DNA of 37,672 nucleotides from Apostichopus parvimensis (lineage: Eukaryota; Echinodermata; Holothuroidea; Aspidochirotida; Stichopodidae): the NCBI GenBank assembly GCA_000934455.1, contig KN889209.1, positions 9,893-47,564 of the forward strand, in the 5' to 3' direction. The translations under genes and the position numbers were made by a program. The notes under the pieces are model-generated. The model searched no databases. It had not been told where the DNA came from and was given only the letters and a program-made list of their open reading frames with translations. Below are positions 22,360 through 34,200 of this stretch, piece by piece (position 1 is the stretch's first letter; every line of letters starts with the position of its first letter).

Positions 22360-25122
22360 TAACTTAGTGTCAGATAAGGTATGGAGTAGTGTAATATCAA
22401 GTCACACCGTACTCAGTGTATAAATTAGTCAGAATTAACTTGTAGTTTATGAGGTTGTAAATGAAAGAGTGAAAAGAAAATTTAAAAAATTCTGCAGTGG
22501 TATATACGTGTGATTCACAAGAAGTATCGGTGAGCGTAATCAGTTATAATATATCCTATGAAGCTTGAAGTACTTAGTGTGATAAGTGATAAATGTGGGA
22601 GGTATGAAGTAATGTAATAAGTTATGTGGGAGATATGTGTGACGGTAATGTAATAAGTAATGTGGTAAGAATGAAGTAGAGTAATAAGTTATTTGGATGA
22701 AGTGGTGGGGTAAGTCATACAACGTATGAATTAGTTTTAATACATGCATCTCTGCATGGTTGATGATTAAAGGTATGCTGTATTGGCCCCAAATATGCTA
22801 GATATTTAAATATGGTCACCTTTGGTCAAAATTCTTAAACTGTTTTTATTACAACCTTTGAGGAAATTTTCCTCATTGGGACATTCAGTCATCTTGTGTG
22901 TTCCTTAAAAATGTCTGAGAACAATTTGGAGAGTAAAGACCTCCAGGAAACTACTTTTTGAAACTTCTAGCAATTATATAGCATGCTATAATTTGGGGCC
23001 TATACAGACTACCTTTAAGTTTCTTGTAATAATGAAGAAATTGATCACAGTACTACAGTGTTGTTATAATGATATGCTCAGTGGATCCACAGAAAAATTG
23101 GACTATTTGCTGATGCACTAGTTCACACAATGATGATGGTTTAGATTCCCAAATGAATGTACTACTTTTATTAATTCAAGCCCTTTAAACCTTTAGTGGT
23201 GTGCAATCATGTCTTTAAAGGGTACACATATCAGTATTATTAAACACCATAAGTCTAAGTTATTTAGTGACATGAATGCCTAAGAAAGCTGGAAAAGTGA
23301 TAAGCTTCAAGCTATTACATATTTGATCTACTGACTCCTATATTGTTGATGTAAGAATGTGGCAGAGGAAAAAATTGATTTTTGTTTACTGCGCCTCAGT
23401 TTGATTCAGAATTTAAAAGTTGATCTATGCATAATGAATATTAATTACAGAGTTTGCCACCACCTGTATTTATTTTACCCCGCCTGCATTTATTTGACCG
23501 ACATTTTTGCAATTCATTAAGCTAAAAAACCTGAATATTGTTTCCTGAATTATTTGAAAAGATATTGACGAGTGTCAAATTGGAACCTTGAAGTTTGTCC
23601 AAGAGTAAAATGTAAAGTCTTAATTGGTAATAAGTATTATAATTTAACTGGCATTACAATTAAATGAGTATTAACTAGTATGGATTTCTTTCTAGTAGCT
23701 AATCTAAGGTAATATTAACTAATTCTGGATGGCAAATGTTATCTTTAAATAATAGTTGTTTCTATACAGTGAATGATACTTCTGGTTAAATAAATTGGAC
23801 ACGTTATATACTTTGAAGAAATAACGTCCTCTCTCATTCTTCATTGTTGAACACATTTTCATTCGCATAATCCTTAATCATTTTAATCTAACTGCATATT
23901 TAATTTAAGACGTTTTGTAGTTTGGCAACATTGCTCACCTTCTTCTATTCCCACCTCCTTTCAGTATTAAAATGAGAGTTAAGTTTTCACTTTCCTAATC
24001 TGTTCTCACTCAGCTCACATTTAAGTTGATTCATGAAAAGCTAGGAAACATGGTTCTTTAATTGATATTCACTCTCTCAGCAAACACGGATGTGCATCAT
24101 GTTGTAGGATTTTAGTATCTCCACATTGGGGATAAGAGAGAACAAAAATAACCACTGACCTCTCTTTCACAGTATTGAAAATCAGTGTCTATAATTTCAA
24201 AGATTTGTGCTGCTTTCATATTTCCTACAAATACTGCAGTAAACATCGCAATATTTTCAGGGGGTCATAAGACCCAGCTGTCTGATCAGTTTTGTATACT
24301 GGCTTCTGTATTAATTGAATAGCATCAATTTGTACTTTTCAGTATCTTTCTGAAATTGCTTGTTAACTAATTGACTTTGTGATATGCAAATATATAAGCA
24401 AAATTTTGTACCTGTATGATGCAAACATTTGGAAGGCATTCTAAAACCTTGTACCTCTCGTAACAGTATTAAAATCAATCCCTTTTTCTTGTAATTTATG
24501 CTTTTAAAATTGAGCAGTATTTTAGGTAACCGTGTCTCTCTTATTTCAGGAGGCTGCACTGTAATCTGTTTCACATAGTTTTAGACTTGCTTTTCTGTAC
24601 TAGTTAGCAACCTTTCAGAATGTCACATTTTGTGATCATTTGTAAATGTTCTTTTCATAAATGTATTTTGATCATTTCTTTTTATAGTAATGGATGTTAT
24701 CTTTGAATGTTATAGGGTTAAGGCATGTTTGTACATGGAGTGGAAGGCGTACTGCTCCACAGTTAACAGAATGACAAGGTGCAAATGACTGTATTTTAAC
24801 ATTTTGACCTTAATGTATATGCTTGAGAATGGTGCAAAATACGGACATTTTTAAAGACTGGTGCATAACACGACAAGAGTTATATCTCTGTGGCACTTTT
24901 TTACAGTCAAGGATCAGATGGGTGGGGTGGTGGTGTGGAACATTGGTAAAGTAATTCTAACAAGGTTGGTAGATAAAGGTCTTTAGTAACACTTTTGTAA
25001 CTGAGAGCGCTATTCACCTTTCTTGTCAGTATCAAAAGTTAAGTCCTGTCATTGAAAACTGCATTTTTACCCAACTGGATTGATGATGTTCACGTCGGTA
25101 TTTAAATTTCATTCAATAAAAT
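22360..25122 (+). other. Probable 3' UTR of the RAD50-like gene
   Basis: No coding signal was found. AATAAA occurs at 25115-25120, with further AATAAA at 25210-25215 and 25227-25232. A degenerate GTAATGTAATAAG-type repeat sits at about 22596-22695. The true end could be an earlier signal in this AT-rich stretch, so the extent is a guess. Confidence 0.45.
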
Positions 25123-25209
25123 TTTGTAGCATGGTTTGTACTTCCAAGTGTATGTAGTGCATTTGTATTATATGTTAATTGGATTGTAAACAAATACATT
25201 AAAATAGTA

Positions 25210-25255
25210 AATAAAAGAAAAGTGAAAATAAAATTTCTTTGTAATAGCATTTATT
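25210..25255. terminator. Opposed poly(A) signals between convergent genes
   Basis: On the + strand AATAAA occurs at 25210-25215 and 25227-25232. On the - strand AATAAA occurs at 25250-25255 (TTTATT on +). The RAD50-like and PLK4 transcripts may therefore end within a few tens of bases of each other, or overlap. Other - strand AATAAA hexamers at 26418-26423 and 26712-26717 would give a shorter PLK4 3' UTR. Confidence 0.45.
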
Positions 25256-27131
25256 CCAAAGAATGTACAACAAACTTCCATTTTCTACAAAGATTTCAAG
25301 GTATGAAGTGACAATTATCTACAAACAAGTTTTCAGCCATTTGTGTGTACAAGACGGTAACAAAAAAAAAGAAAGGAAAAGTTCCATAACTATTCACATA
25401 TTTTGAAATATCTTACAATCTAGACATCCTATTTACATAAATATGTACATAGACAATTATAAGAATATTTCATTTGGGTTATTAGAAAACTGGAAAAAAC
25501 CTTTTTTCATAAATACTGGTAGACAATGAATTTTGAATGACATTTAGATTTGGTATTTGGATCCTTTTATATAGATATGATTTTCATTCAGGGGACCTCA
25601 TATCATGACAATTTATAAAATGAAAAAATTTGTTTTAGAGTGATGAAATATAAATCATACAGGCAGTTAACTCTCTTTTTATTTTGACAACTGGTCCTAA
25701 ATTTCACCTCATGGGAGACTTTTAAATACTGGGAAGAGCATCACTTGATGCAAGGTTCTAATCTTTCTAAAAATTTGTTTTTACCAGTTATACTGGGAGA
25801 ATCACTCAAAAGCCATTGTAATTGCCCAAAAGGTAGTAGCCATCCAGTTGGGGAAATTTTGTTCTACACCGCGCTTTAATATCTGCTATTGGTTTTTGTC
25901 AAGGCGGACTTGTTGGAATAAGCTATGCTTCCACAGTCCTCCACCACCTTGTAAAAATGTTGTACTATATTGTATATTTGCACTGTGGAAAATAGACTCA
26001 AACTGGAATGTCCTGCTTCAAAGCACTCGTACTGACAGTATGCCATGTTTCTATCAGATAAAAACTGCTCATACTGTCAGTACAAGTGCTTTGAAGCATG
26101 ATACGGGAGGACAGTTCAGAGTATTATTAGCATTAGGAAATTGTCCCAACTGCCTGCTAAGTAGTAGATTTCCATCATGCATATGCAAATATCGTAGGGG
26201 TAACAGCCAATGACTGAATTGCAAACAATGTCCTATTGGCTAATAGATTCTTCTTGACATACATGAATATTCATAAAGGGGAATAAAACCATAGCCTGGA
26301 ATAATTGAATAGCTTTTTAACCAATGCAGCTGACAAAGGGTGGATATTTCATATAAAGCTGAATTTGTTGTTGGATTTGCTCTCCCATTACTGAAGGATC
26401 ATAATGTGATGTGATTTTTTATTTTCTGACAAAAAGTGTAGATTTGTGTACTTCTTAGTTTTGTTTTAAAAAAACATCCTCTAAAATTACACCGAAAATA
26501 CTAGGAATAAGCATTCTTCTCTCACAGTAAATGTTTTTCTGTTCCCAAAGTTTAAATGGAGGAATAAACCAAAAATTCCAGGGCATTTTACTTTGTGACC
26601 TAAGCTCTTTAAATAATCCCCTTGGCATGTCACAATACATGAAGATAAGAGTCCATTATTCAAATGATTGTTAGGGGCAGCTTCCCATCATACAGATGGC
26701 TTTGCATGTTGTTTATTTAATCTTTGCAGCAGGATTCTTCAAACTAAAATGAAGCTCTGAATGTTCCGAAAGTTTAAAAACCTTTTTTTCCACTTTTCTT
26801 TGCAAAAAAGCAAAGTTACACAGTTACAGGAGCAATCCCATCTACCCTAGCAAAACAAATTCACTCAGAAACGCAGTAAACCTGATCAAATGAATACTTT
26901 GAAAGAAAACGAAAAAAATTTACTACGAGAACGTGGAAGTCCTAGAGGGAAGGGATACTAATGAAAAATTATGAAAGACCCTGAGATGACTAAAATTACT
27001 GTAAAGTTTTTGGAAGTTTTCTATCGGCTACGTCGTTAAATCGACACAATACTTGAGAGTGCGAATAGGCAGGCAGGCAGGCAAGACAGCATACTGGAAT
27101 GTCCCATCGAGTTATCGAGATAAGAGGCTCC
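25250..27131 (-). other. Probable 3' UTR of PLK4
   Basis: No exon was recognised between the PLK4 stop at 27132 and the - strand AATAAA at 25250-25255. The region holds a strong hairpin at 26014-26098, an internal alternative poly(A) hexamer at 26418-26423, and a (GGCA)n run near 27064-27080. Confidence 0.45.
26014..26098 (-). ncRNA. Near-perfect hairpin, miRNA-precursor-like
   Basis: Arms 26014-26042 and 26070-26098 (29 bases each) are reverse complements except at one position, and the loop is 27 bases. In the - strand transcript, the sense of PLK4, the odd position is a G-U wobble, so all 29 pairs can form. In the + strand transcript it is an A-C mismatch. Partial complementarity continues outside the arms. 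It could be a microRNA precursor, a structured 3' UTR element or a palindromic repeat remnant; no known miRNA was recognised. Confidence 0.45.
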
Positions 27132-28261
27132 CTAATCCGGCGGACTGGCCTTACTCACAAACATTTCCACAATTGTGGAAAGCTGTGACAGTTTCTCTCT
27201 TACTGTAAGCGGGAGACGATCCTGTTTACCATAGCTAATGGAGAGATGAGAGAAAGATAATTGTCTCGATGTAAAACGAAAATGGCAGAAGATATAAACT
27301 CATATTATATATATATCATATATACATATAAATCACATTGTATAAATATATATATATATATCATATTATGTATATATATGATATTTGTTATAGCAGATAA
27401 TATATGACCATTAGGGAAACATTTTAATCTGCAAATGATCTGCTAACACTTTAACATTTCTTTCTCACTCCATCCCCACCCCCACTATTCTCCCTCCTGC
27501 ACCACCTAAAAAGGAAAAAACAGAAAATCCACGAGCATCTATTTTGCCAAAGGTTAATAGTTGCATAAATGGAAAAAGGTTATTAGCCTTTGATCCGAAA
27601 TGGAAAACGCAGTGTCACACAAATATAACGGAAGGAATTTATCATTTTGTTTGCAGACATTTGAAGATTACTACTGATTTCGTCCATCATGTGTGGGATT
27701 TATTTTTGGTGGCCAACCCCCCTCCCCCACCCCCACGCACAAAAACAGAACGTATACATTGTCAGGTACCTACCCTTTCCTTTACCTTATTGGTGCATCA
27801 AATTAAATTCCAAAATGCAGCATTAAATGTCAATCCCGATAGAAGTTGAAAACCTTTTTTTCGTAAGACTTACATGTTAACGTTGCCCTCGGTATCGTGG
27901 TAGGTGACGAGGGCCACAGACGATTTCACTGCCAGTTGGGAGCCGTCAATGTACTGGATGCGGATTTCACCAGAGACCATCTTAGAAAATAGCAGAGAGA
28001 TAATAAAAAAAAATGGGGATTGTGTGAAACGGCAAAATATGGATCAGAAGGTGACTTTGTTGAATAATCTGGTAGGCCTGACCGATATTGTCCAAACTTT
28101 TACTTGGATGAATTCTTTAATGTTCTGGGCAAAAGTGTTAAAAGACTCAAATTGTGGGATCTTTGTTTTTAATTTTATTACCTGCGATGCCCAGCCGACA
28201 TTATGAACGTAGAGCCTCTTCAAGACTTCGTCCCTATCGTGTTGATTTGCGCTCTTGAAAT
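27132..28261 (-). other. PLK4 polo box 3 exons
   Basis: Exons 28182-28261, 27874-27980 and 27132-27234 encode [31 protein letters not shown] and [15 protein letters not shown], aligning with human KSVFVKNVGWATQ, WVQFNDGSQLVV and YGENEKLPDYIKQKL. At 27871-27875 the frame reads ATG TAA, but this is AT|GTAAGT, a splice donor. Joining it to the acceptor at 27235 continues the polo box to a TAG at 27132, so the apparent stop is not the gene end. Confidence 0.9.
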
Positions 28262-31200
28262 CTGAAACATGAAAATACACACAAAGAAGAAATATATAAA
28301 ACATAGTGTGATACAGTATACAGCTTTTGCGTTGTAATGCGGGGAAAAATTTGCGACAGAACTTTTGACAACCTTCGTTTCTGTCGCTGGAATATCCCTC
28401 GAATTACCATGGCAGTGTGTTACAATAACATTGGACACATATGAAGCAAGAAACCAGAAATCGAAACGGCTTAGTGATTCCTTGCCGGAATTCACACGAT
28501 AATATTTATCATAACACTGCAGAACGAGATTTCAATTTTCAACCAAATGCCGCATTCAAATGTTCTGCGAGAATGGGCGGCCAAATATATCATATTTGTT
28601 AATGGCAGATAATGAATGAAAATTGGAAAACACATTTTAATCTGCAAATGGTCGACAAACACTTTCTCACTCCATCCCTGACCCACTGTTTCTCCCCTGA
28701 CCCACTGTTTCTCACCCTCCCCCACCCTAAAAAAGAGAATAAAAGAAAGAACGAAAAAACACAGAAGTATCCATGAGCATCTATTTTGTGAAAGGTTAAA
28801 ATTGGGAAAATGGAAATAATTATTGTGACACTGCAGAAAAAATGTCAAGTTTTAACCACTGCTGATTTACACATGATCAGAAAGAGTCTTACACCAAAGT
28901 GGATCAGTTAACAAGATTTTCACATTTTCTCATGTTTCTGTAGCATCCCTTCGAGCCCCACGATAGGGTATTAAACCCCCCCCCCCAAAAAAAACCCCAA
29001 TTAGGATGCATTAGAAGATGGAGAAATAAAATTTTATGAATATCGCACAAGATGATTTTTACCTTCTCCACAGTTTGAGCTGATAGGTATTCTATCCGCC
29101 ACGCGAGACGGAACACCGCTCTTGGTGCTCACGACGGTGCCGTCGTAGGAACAGACTGACGCAGACACCAACGGTGCAGCACTGGGGGAGGTGGTGGATC
29201 CCAGTGGAATCTGCTGCTTCACCTGCGACAGCGCTTTTGGAGGGGATTCCAAGTGATGACGGCTCTTGTTTGTCGACGTTCTCGTTTCTCCTCTTTTATG
29301 TTCCAATTCTTCCGGTGTTGGTTTCCTAGGTGAATTGCCAAAAATAAACAGTTTAAAGAAAGTTTTTTATTAAGAATATTAAAGAATATTCCCAAGATAT
29401 ATATATAGGCTACATGACCTTAAAATTTTCTTGACACAGCTCCTTGTTACTGGCCTAAGACTTGACCTGACAGCAATCCATTTTGTTATGAACACTGTCA
29501 TGAATTAATCTGTTTGTTCAGGAAAGAAAAAGTGGAGCCTTCTCCTGTGTATTAAATCGACATCGCCAAAAAATATCTGCATAAAAGGCGGGTAATGGAT
29601 ACTGACTGAATTTCAAGGGGGATGAAAAGCCTTTGAAAATATCCTGAACTCACCGGTTGAGTATAATAGGAAAGTAAGGTCCATGACCAACCCTGGACTC
29701 CAGGGTAGCTACAGTTGATTCCACCTCTATACACTTCTGATACAGCTGTGCAAGGATGGAAGGAGAAAAAAATGTTTTGAAACATCATCAAGTGAGAATA
29801 CATTACATTCTTCCTTGTCAGAGATTAGTATCACATTTACAGAGAAATTCACGAAATATATGCACAACCTTGCAAAAACAGCAATGTTATCAGCAAATAT
29901 TTACTATTATTATTATAATATATATTATTATATACTATTATTTATATTATATTATTCTAGAAATCTTTCCAACAGGAGTGAAAATTGAAAGAAAATAAAA
30001 AAAAAAAAAAAAAGGGCCAGCAGATTTTTAGGGGGTTGTGGTGCCACACATTTTATACCACCATCAGAATCAAACTTGTATAAAAGCCATAGTTTATTGA
30101 TAAGTCCTGCTCAAAGGCCAAAAACCTGCAAAGTTGAAACCAAAATATGGGAATAGAAATAATTTTTCTTACATCTTGAATGTGCTCCAGAAGCACCTGG
30201 AGACTCCCTGGTAGATTTGGCTTGTCCTCGAGGGTCGGTTGATTGTGCGTGCTGCCCTCTGCATCGGTTACCATGACACCAGAGGAAGATACATGGACTC
30301 TCCCTCCTACCAAATGAAGAAACATCAGGAACGACTCAAAATTAGAAGCATCTCAAAACTTAATGCCTTATCCTTCATTTCAATGTCAAACACTAAATTG
30401 CATTGATTTTTCCAACACTGTTCTTGCCATGACCAGATCACGAATCAAACTCGCAAAACTCCAACGAATCCACATCAAATTTATCCACCCTCTTTTCTGG
30501 CAGGGAACATTCTAGAGGGCACTCATAATGGCAAAGTTGAGCAAAGACTACATATACTACAATGATTTATACTTCATAAAAATGGTAAAACTATTTCATA
30601 ATGTGATTTTCATTTTCGCTTTCATCAATGCATGGAATTTATCGATTTGTAGAAGAAAAAAACAAAAAAGCAACGATATTTTCTTCCTTACCATTATAAA
30701 AACAAGCTTCCAGATCTGGGTGAGGTCCATTTTCCATGACCATACACTTAGCCTGGTCTGAATACAGGGTGATCTTGGGCGTCTTGGACCGTACCAGGTG
30801 CACAAACTTGGCAGCGTACTGGTACTTCTTCCAGTATTTGGAGGGCAGATTGTGGTAACTGTGAGAGACTGTTTCTTCAGGGGGTGGGCTGGGGGGTCTA
30901 TCTGACACAGGAAAACCTTTACCATTGTTTGGTAAATAGGTCATCACCTGTTCCAAAAGAGGCAAAGTTCGAAAAATCTTCTTAGAAGAAAATACTAACA
31001 ATTTTATGAAAGTGGAATCATGGAAGGTTTTTTCTTTTCCCACACATAATATCATTAAACTACAAACCACTTTATTTAGTAAATTTTGAAAATTTTTGTG
31101 ACCGGAAATTTATTGCATTATAAGAGACAAACCTGTGGCTAGTGAAGTCTTTACAACATGTACACGTCTTTTTCTTTTTGTGGCTTTTTTAAGGATGGTC

Positions 31201-34200
31201 ACCAAACATGAACAAATGAACAAACGCCAGTGCCTTCCAATCATAAGGTCCCCGGTTCGAGTCACTCCAAGATTAATGTATGTCGTCCAGTTACAGAGTT
31301 GTTGCAATGACAATTGACAATTCATAGTCATGGACGTTAAATATGAATGTAAGAGACTGACTTCAGTCAGCTTGCGGCTTTGATAAGCAATGAGGCTTCT
31401 TCGCGAGTTCCTGCTTGCAGGAGGATCTAAAATACATACACACAAATAGTTATTACTTAACAAGCTATGTTTAGCTCCCTACATTCACAGACATGTATAG
31501 TTGGCTTTGTAGGGTAGGGACGAGTTTTTGACTAATCTTCTAGCTCGTTCCTTCCGACTTCCATTCTGCAAATAGGTCGTCCGAAATAGTCGCAAGTGCG
31601 ACGACGAAACAAGACAGAGCTGAGCAGCCGATACGGTTTCGACCGACTAAAGCACACATATAGCTCTTACATGTCTTTTGGGATCATAATGAGTAAAAAA
31701 AAAACCTGATTCACCGGGACCGACTGTCTGACCAAACAAGTCACGTGGTCGTCTCATTACGATTGATCAGTTACTGAAAAACTCCCTCACTCAGCCTGTA
31801 CAGACTCTCCATGGTGAGTGTTATTACAGGGGAGTTTTCTGAATATTGTTACCTTACATTGGTTTAAATTCTTAGTTACCTTCATTCCATCTTGGGATAT
31901 TCGCTGCACCTCCACGACTCTATCGCAGCCGTCCTTCCTCTTCAGAAACTCGACGCACACTTCACCTCCCACCAGTATGCTGACCTATACGTTGGTGAAA
32001 AATCGAACAATGGTTAGAAATGAGTATAATACTATATCTAATAACTACCTTGAATGGTAAAAAAAAAAATGAAAGTAAAAATACACACGAAAGAGGAAAG
32101 GAAAGTTGCGTAAGACACGGGGCGAAAATCTGGCTGACAACTTGAACAGAATAGCAAATTTTTGGAGTAACTTTATGACTTTGAATTATTTGTGAAAATA
32201 CTAAAACCTAAGATTCTCTGTGTAAAAACATAGGGAACTTATTCAAGTGGCATTTTAGGTGGTAGCTTATAGCAAAATGTTGCAACAAGGAGCCAATAGT
32301 GTTACTCATTTGTACAGATGTAATGCTGCTTTTTGTAGATAAAAAAATTGACTATTAATCAATATAGTATCATAATCATCAAAAACCCCATCAACTTGAA
32401 AATTGTTCCTTGTTTGTTGCGGCAAAAAGTGCAAAGTAAAAGAATCTCTTAAGATTGGGAAAACGCTCATAACATTTCCCGGAGTCCTCACTAATACCTA
32501 CCACAGCATTTCTGGTCTGCTGTCGAATAGGCCGGAGTCTGCTCGCGTTCAACGGGGGTGTCAGATCCGTCAACCTCTTAGCCCCCGTCTCGCTTCTCTC
32601 CGAGCCTTCTTCTGTCCTGTTTTGTTTCCTTGCATTTCGTTTCTGCATTGGCTCTTGGTTTCTGATTCCCTCCTCCCCCGTCGAGGTTCCTGTGGTCGAG
32701 TGAGTGCGGCTCCCGAACCTCTGCACCGTGGGCGGTTCCATGATGACGGGGCCATTCTGCTGCAGGTTCTGCTTCCCCGCGAGGACGCTCCCCTCCGTCT
32801 GGCTTCCGTTCTTGTCTGTATGGCTACCGCCCAACCCGGAGCTGATACTACCAGATGGCACACTCCCTCCGGGGACGCCACGGTCAGCTCGACGAGTCCC
32901 CCCTGTACTAACCTCTGTTGACAACAGTTTGGCTTTACTTATTCCAGATAACATGTTTTGGTCGTTGTGATTGTTCGACTTTGCATCCATACCCCTTTCA
33001 AAATGGTACGACCGGCCTTCCCTCCCTAAATCGGAGATTCCCGGCCGTGAGACAGAAGTCCCACTGTTGTTCTCCCAGAATCCCGAAGATTTCTTGTTAC
33101 TGTCGGAATGCAACCCATCTCTCGCGGATGAGGAACCGGTGTGACCATCGTGATAACCTTGGTGATGAACACAGTCCTTCTGTGAGAGATCCGAGAGAAA
33201 CTGTGCCGTTTTAGCCGCTAACTCGTTCTCTGTTTTATTTCCAGGATTGAGTTCTGTAGAGAGATGTGGGGGGAGAGGATGAACAATGCTCACAGGTTAA
33301 AAAGTCTGTAAACAAGGCGATTAAAGGGTCCTACTAGAGAGGACAATAGGACATACATTGCAATACTTGCCAATAATGAGTGTTAAAACATATAGTGAAA
33401 TTACATTACCAGTTTCAAAGTAACATATGGAAGAGAGGGGGGGGGGGGCAAAATAGAGAGAAAAAAATAGGAAATAAATATGTATTAACAATAACCTCAA
33501 AAATTAATTATTTTGCATTGAATAAATTAAGTTTGGATGAGATCAATGCTATATTATTATTTTTTTTTTTTGAAGAGAATAAACTCATCATTTTTTCAAA
33601 TGGTCGAAAGCCACAAAGGTTAATCTTATACCCTTGAGTCTTCTTTGTTCGTCTTGGGTGTGGAAATAATCTCTCTCTCTGACAGGAGGGGATGGAGGAT
33701 GCCTTTGGTATGGATCTCTCCACCTAACATCTTCCCGGTTGCCCGATTGTAAATCACCCAAGGCAGAATGGGTGGCTGGAATGAGATTCTGTTCGTCCTC
33801 CGAGATGATCGGCGTCAGGCTGGGGAGGGGCAGCGCCCTCATTGGTCTTGATCTCGAAGAGGGTCGGGTAGGTGCAGTCGCAGTGGTGGAGCTTGTTGCC
33901 ATGGTTGCACGGCCGCTATCGTGAGAGGATCCGACATTCTAAACGGTGGAGCAGGTGAACAGAAAAAAAAAGGTTATTATAATGGGAATGGAAAAGGTCT
34001 AGGTTTCAGTTGCTTGATGAGTCACACTGTACATGATGCGCATGAGACAGGACATTAATTTGAAATAAAGAAGAAAGAGAGAGAAAACTTAGTGGTCATA
34101 TAAACAGCTCAACGAAATATCATCAACACAGTGAAAGTTATGTCAGATGTATCAAGGAGCAGTTAAGGCAGGAAACCTACAGGAGAATAAGGAGGATCAT

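Noticed and set aside
27871..27980. PLK4 ending at the TAA that follows ATG in exon 27874-27980
   Set aside because: The bases are AT|GTAAGT, a splice donor; joining to 27234 restores the conserved polo-box-3 end through YGKQDRLP and a later TAG.
31225..31290. A functional tRNA gene at the GGTTCGAGTC box
   Set aside because: There is no acceptor stem or D arm and the anticodon arm is irregular; it fits a tRNA-derived repeat better.
32403..32970. Open frames of 172 and 88 codons on the + strand
   Set aside because: They are antisense to the PLK4 linker exon 32502-33253, which is supported by splice phase and family resemblance.
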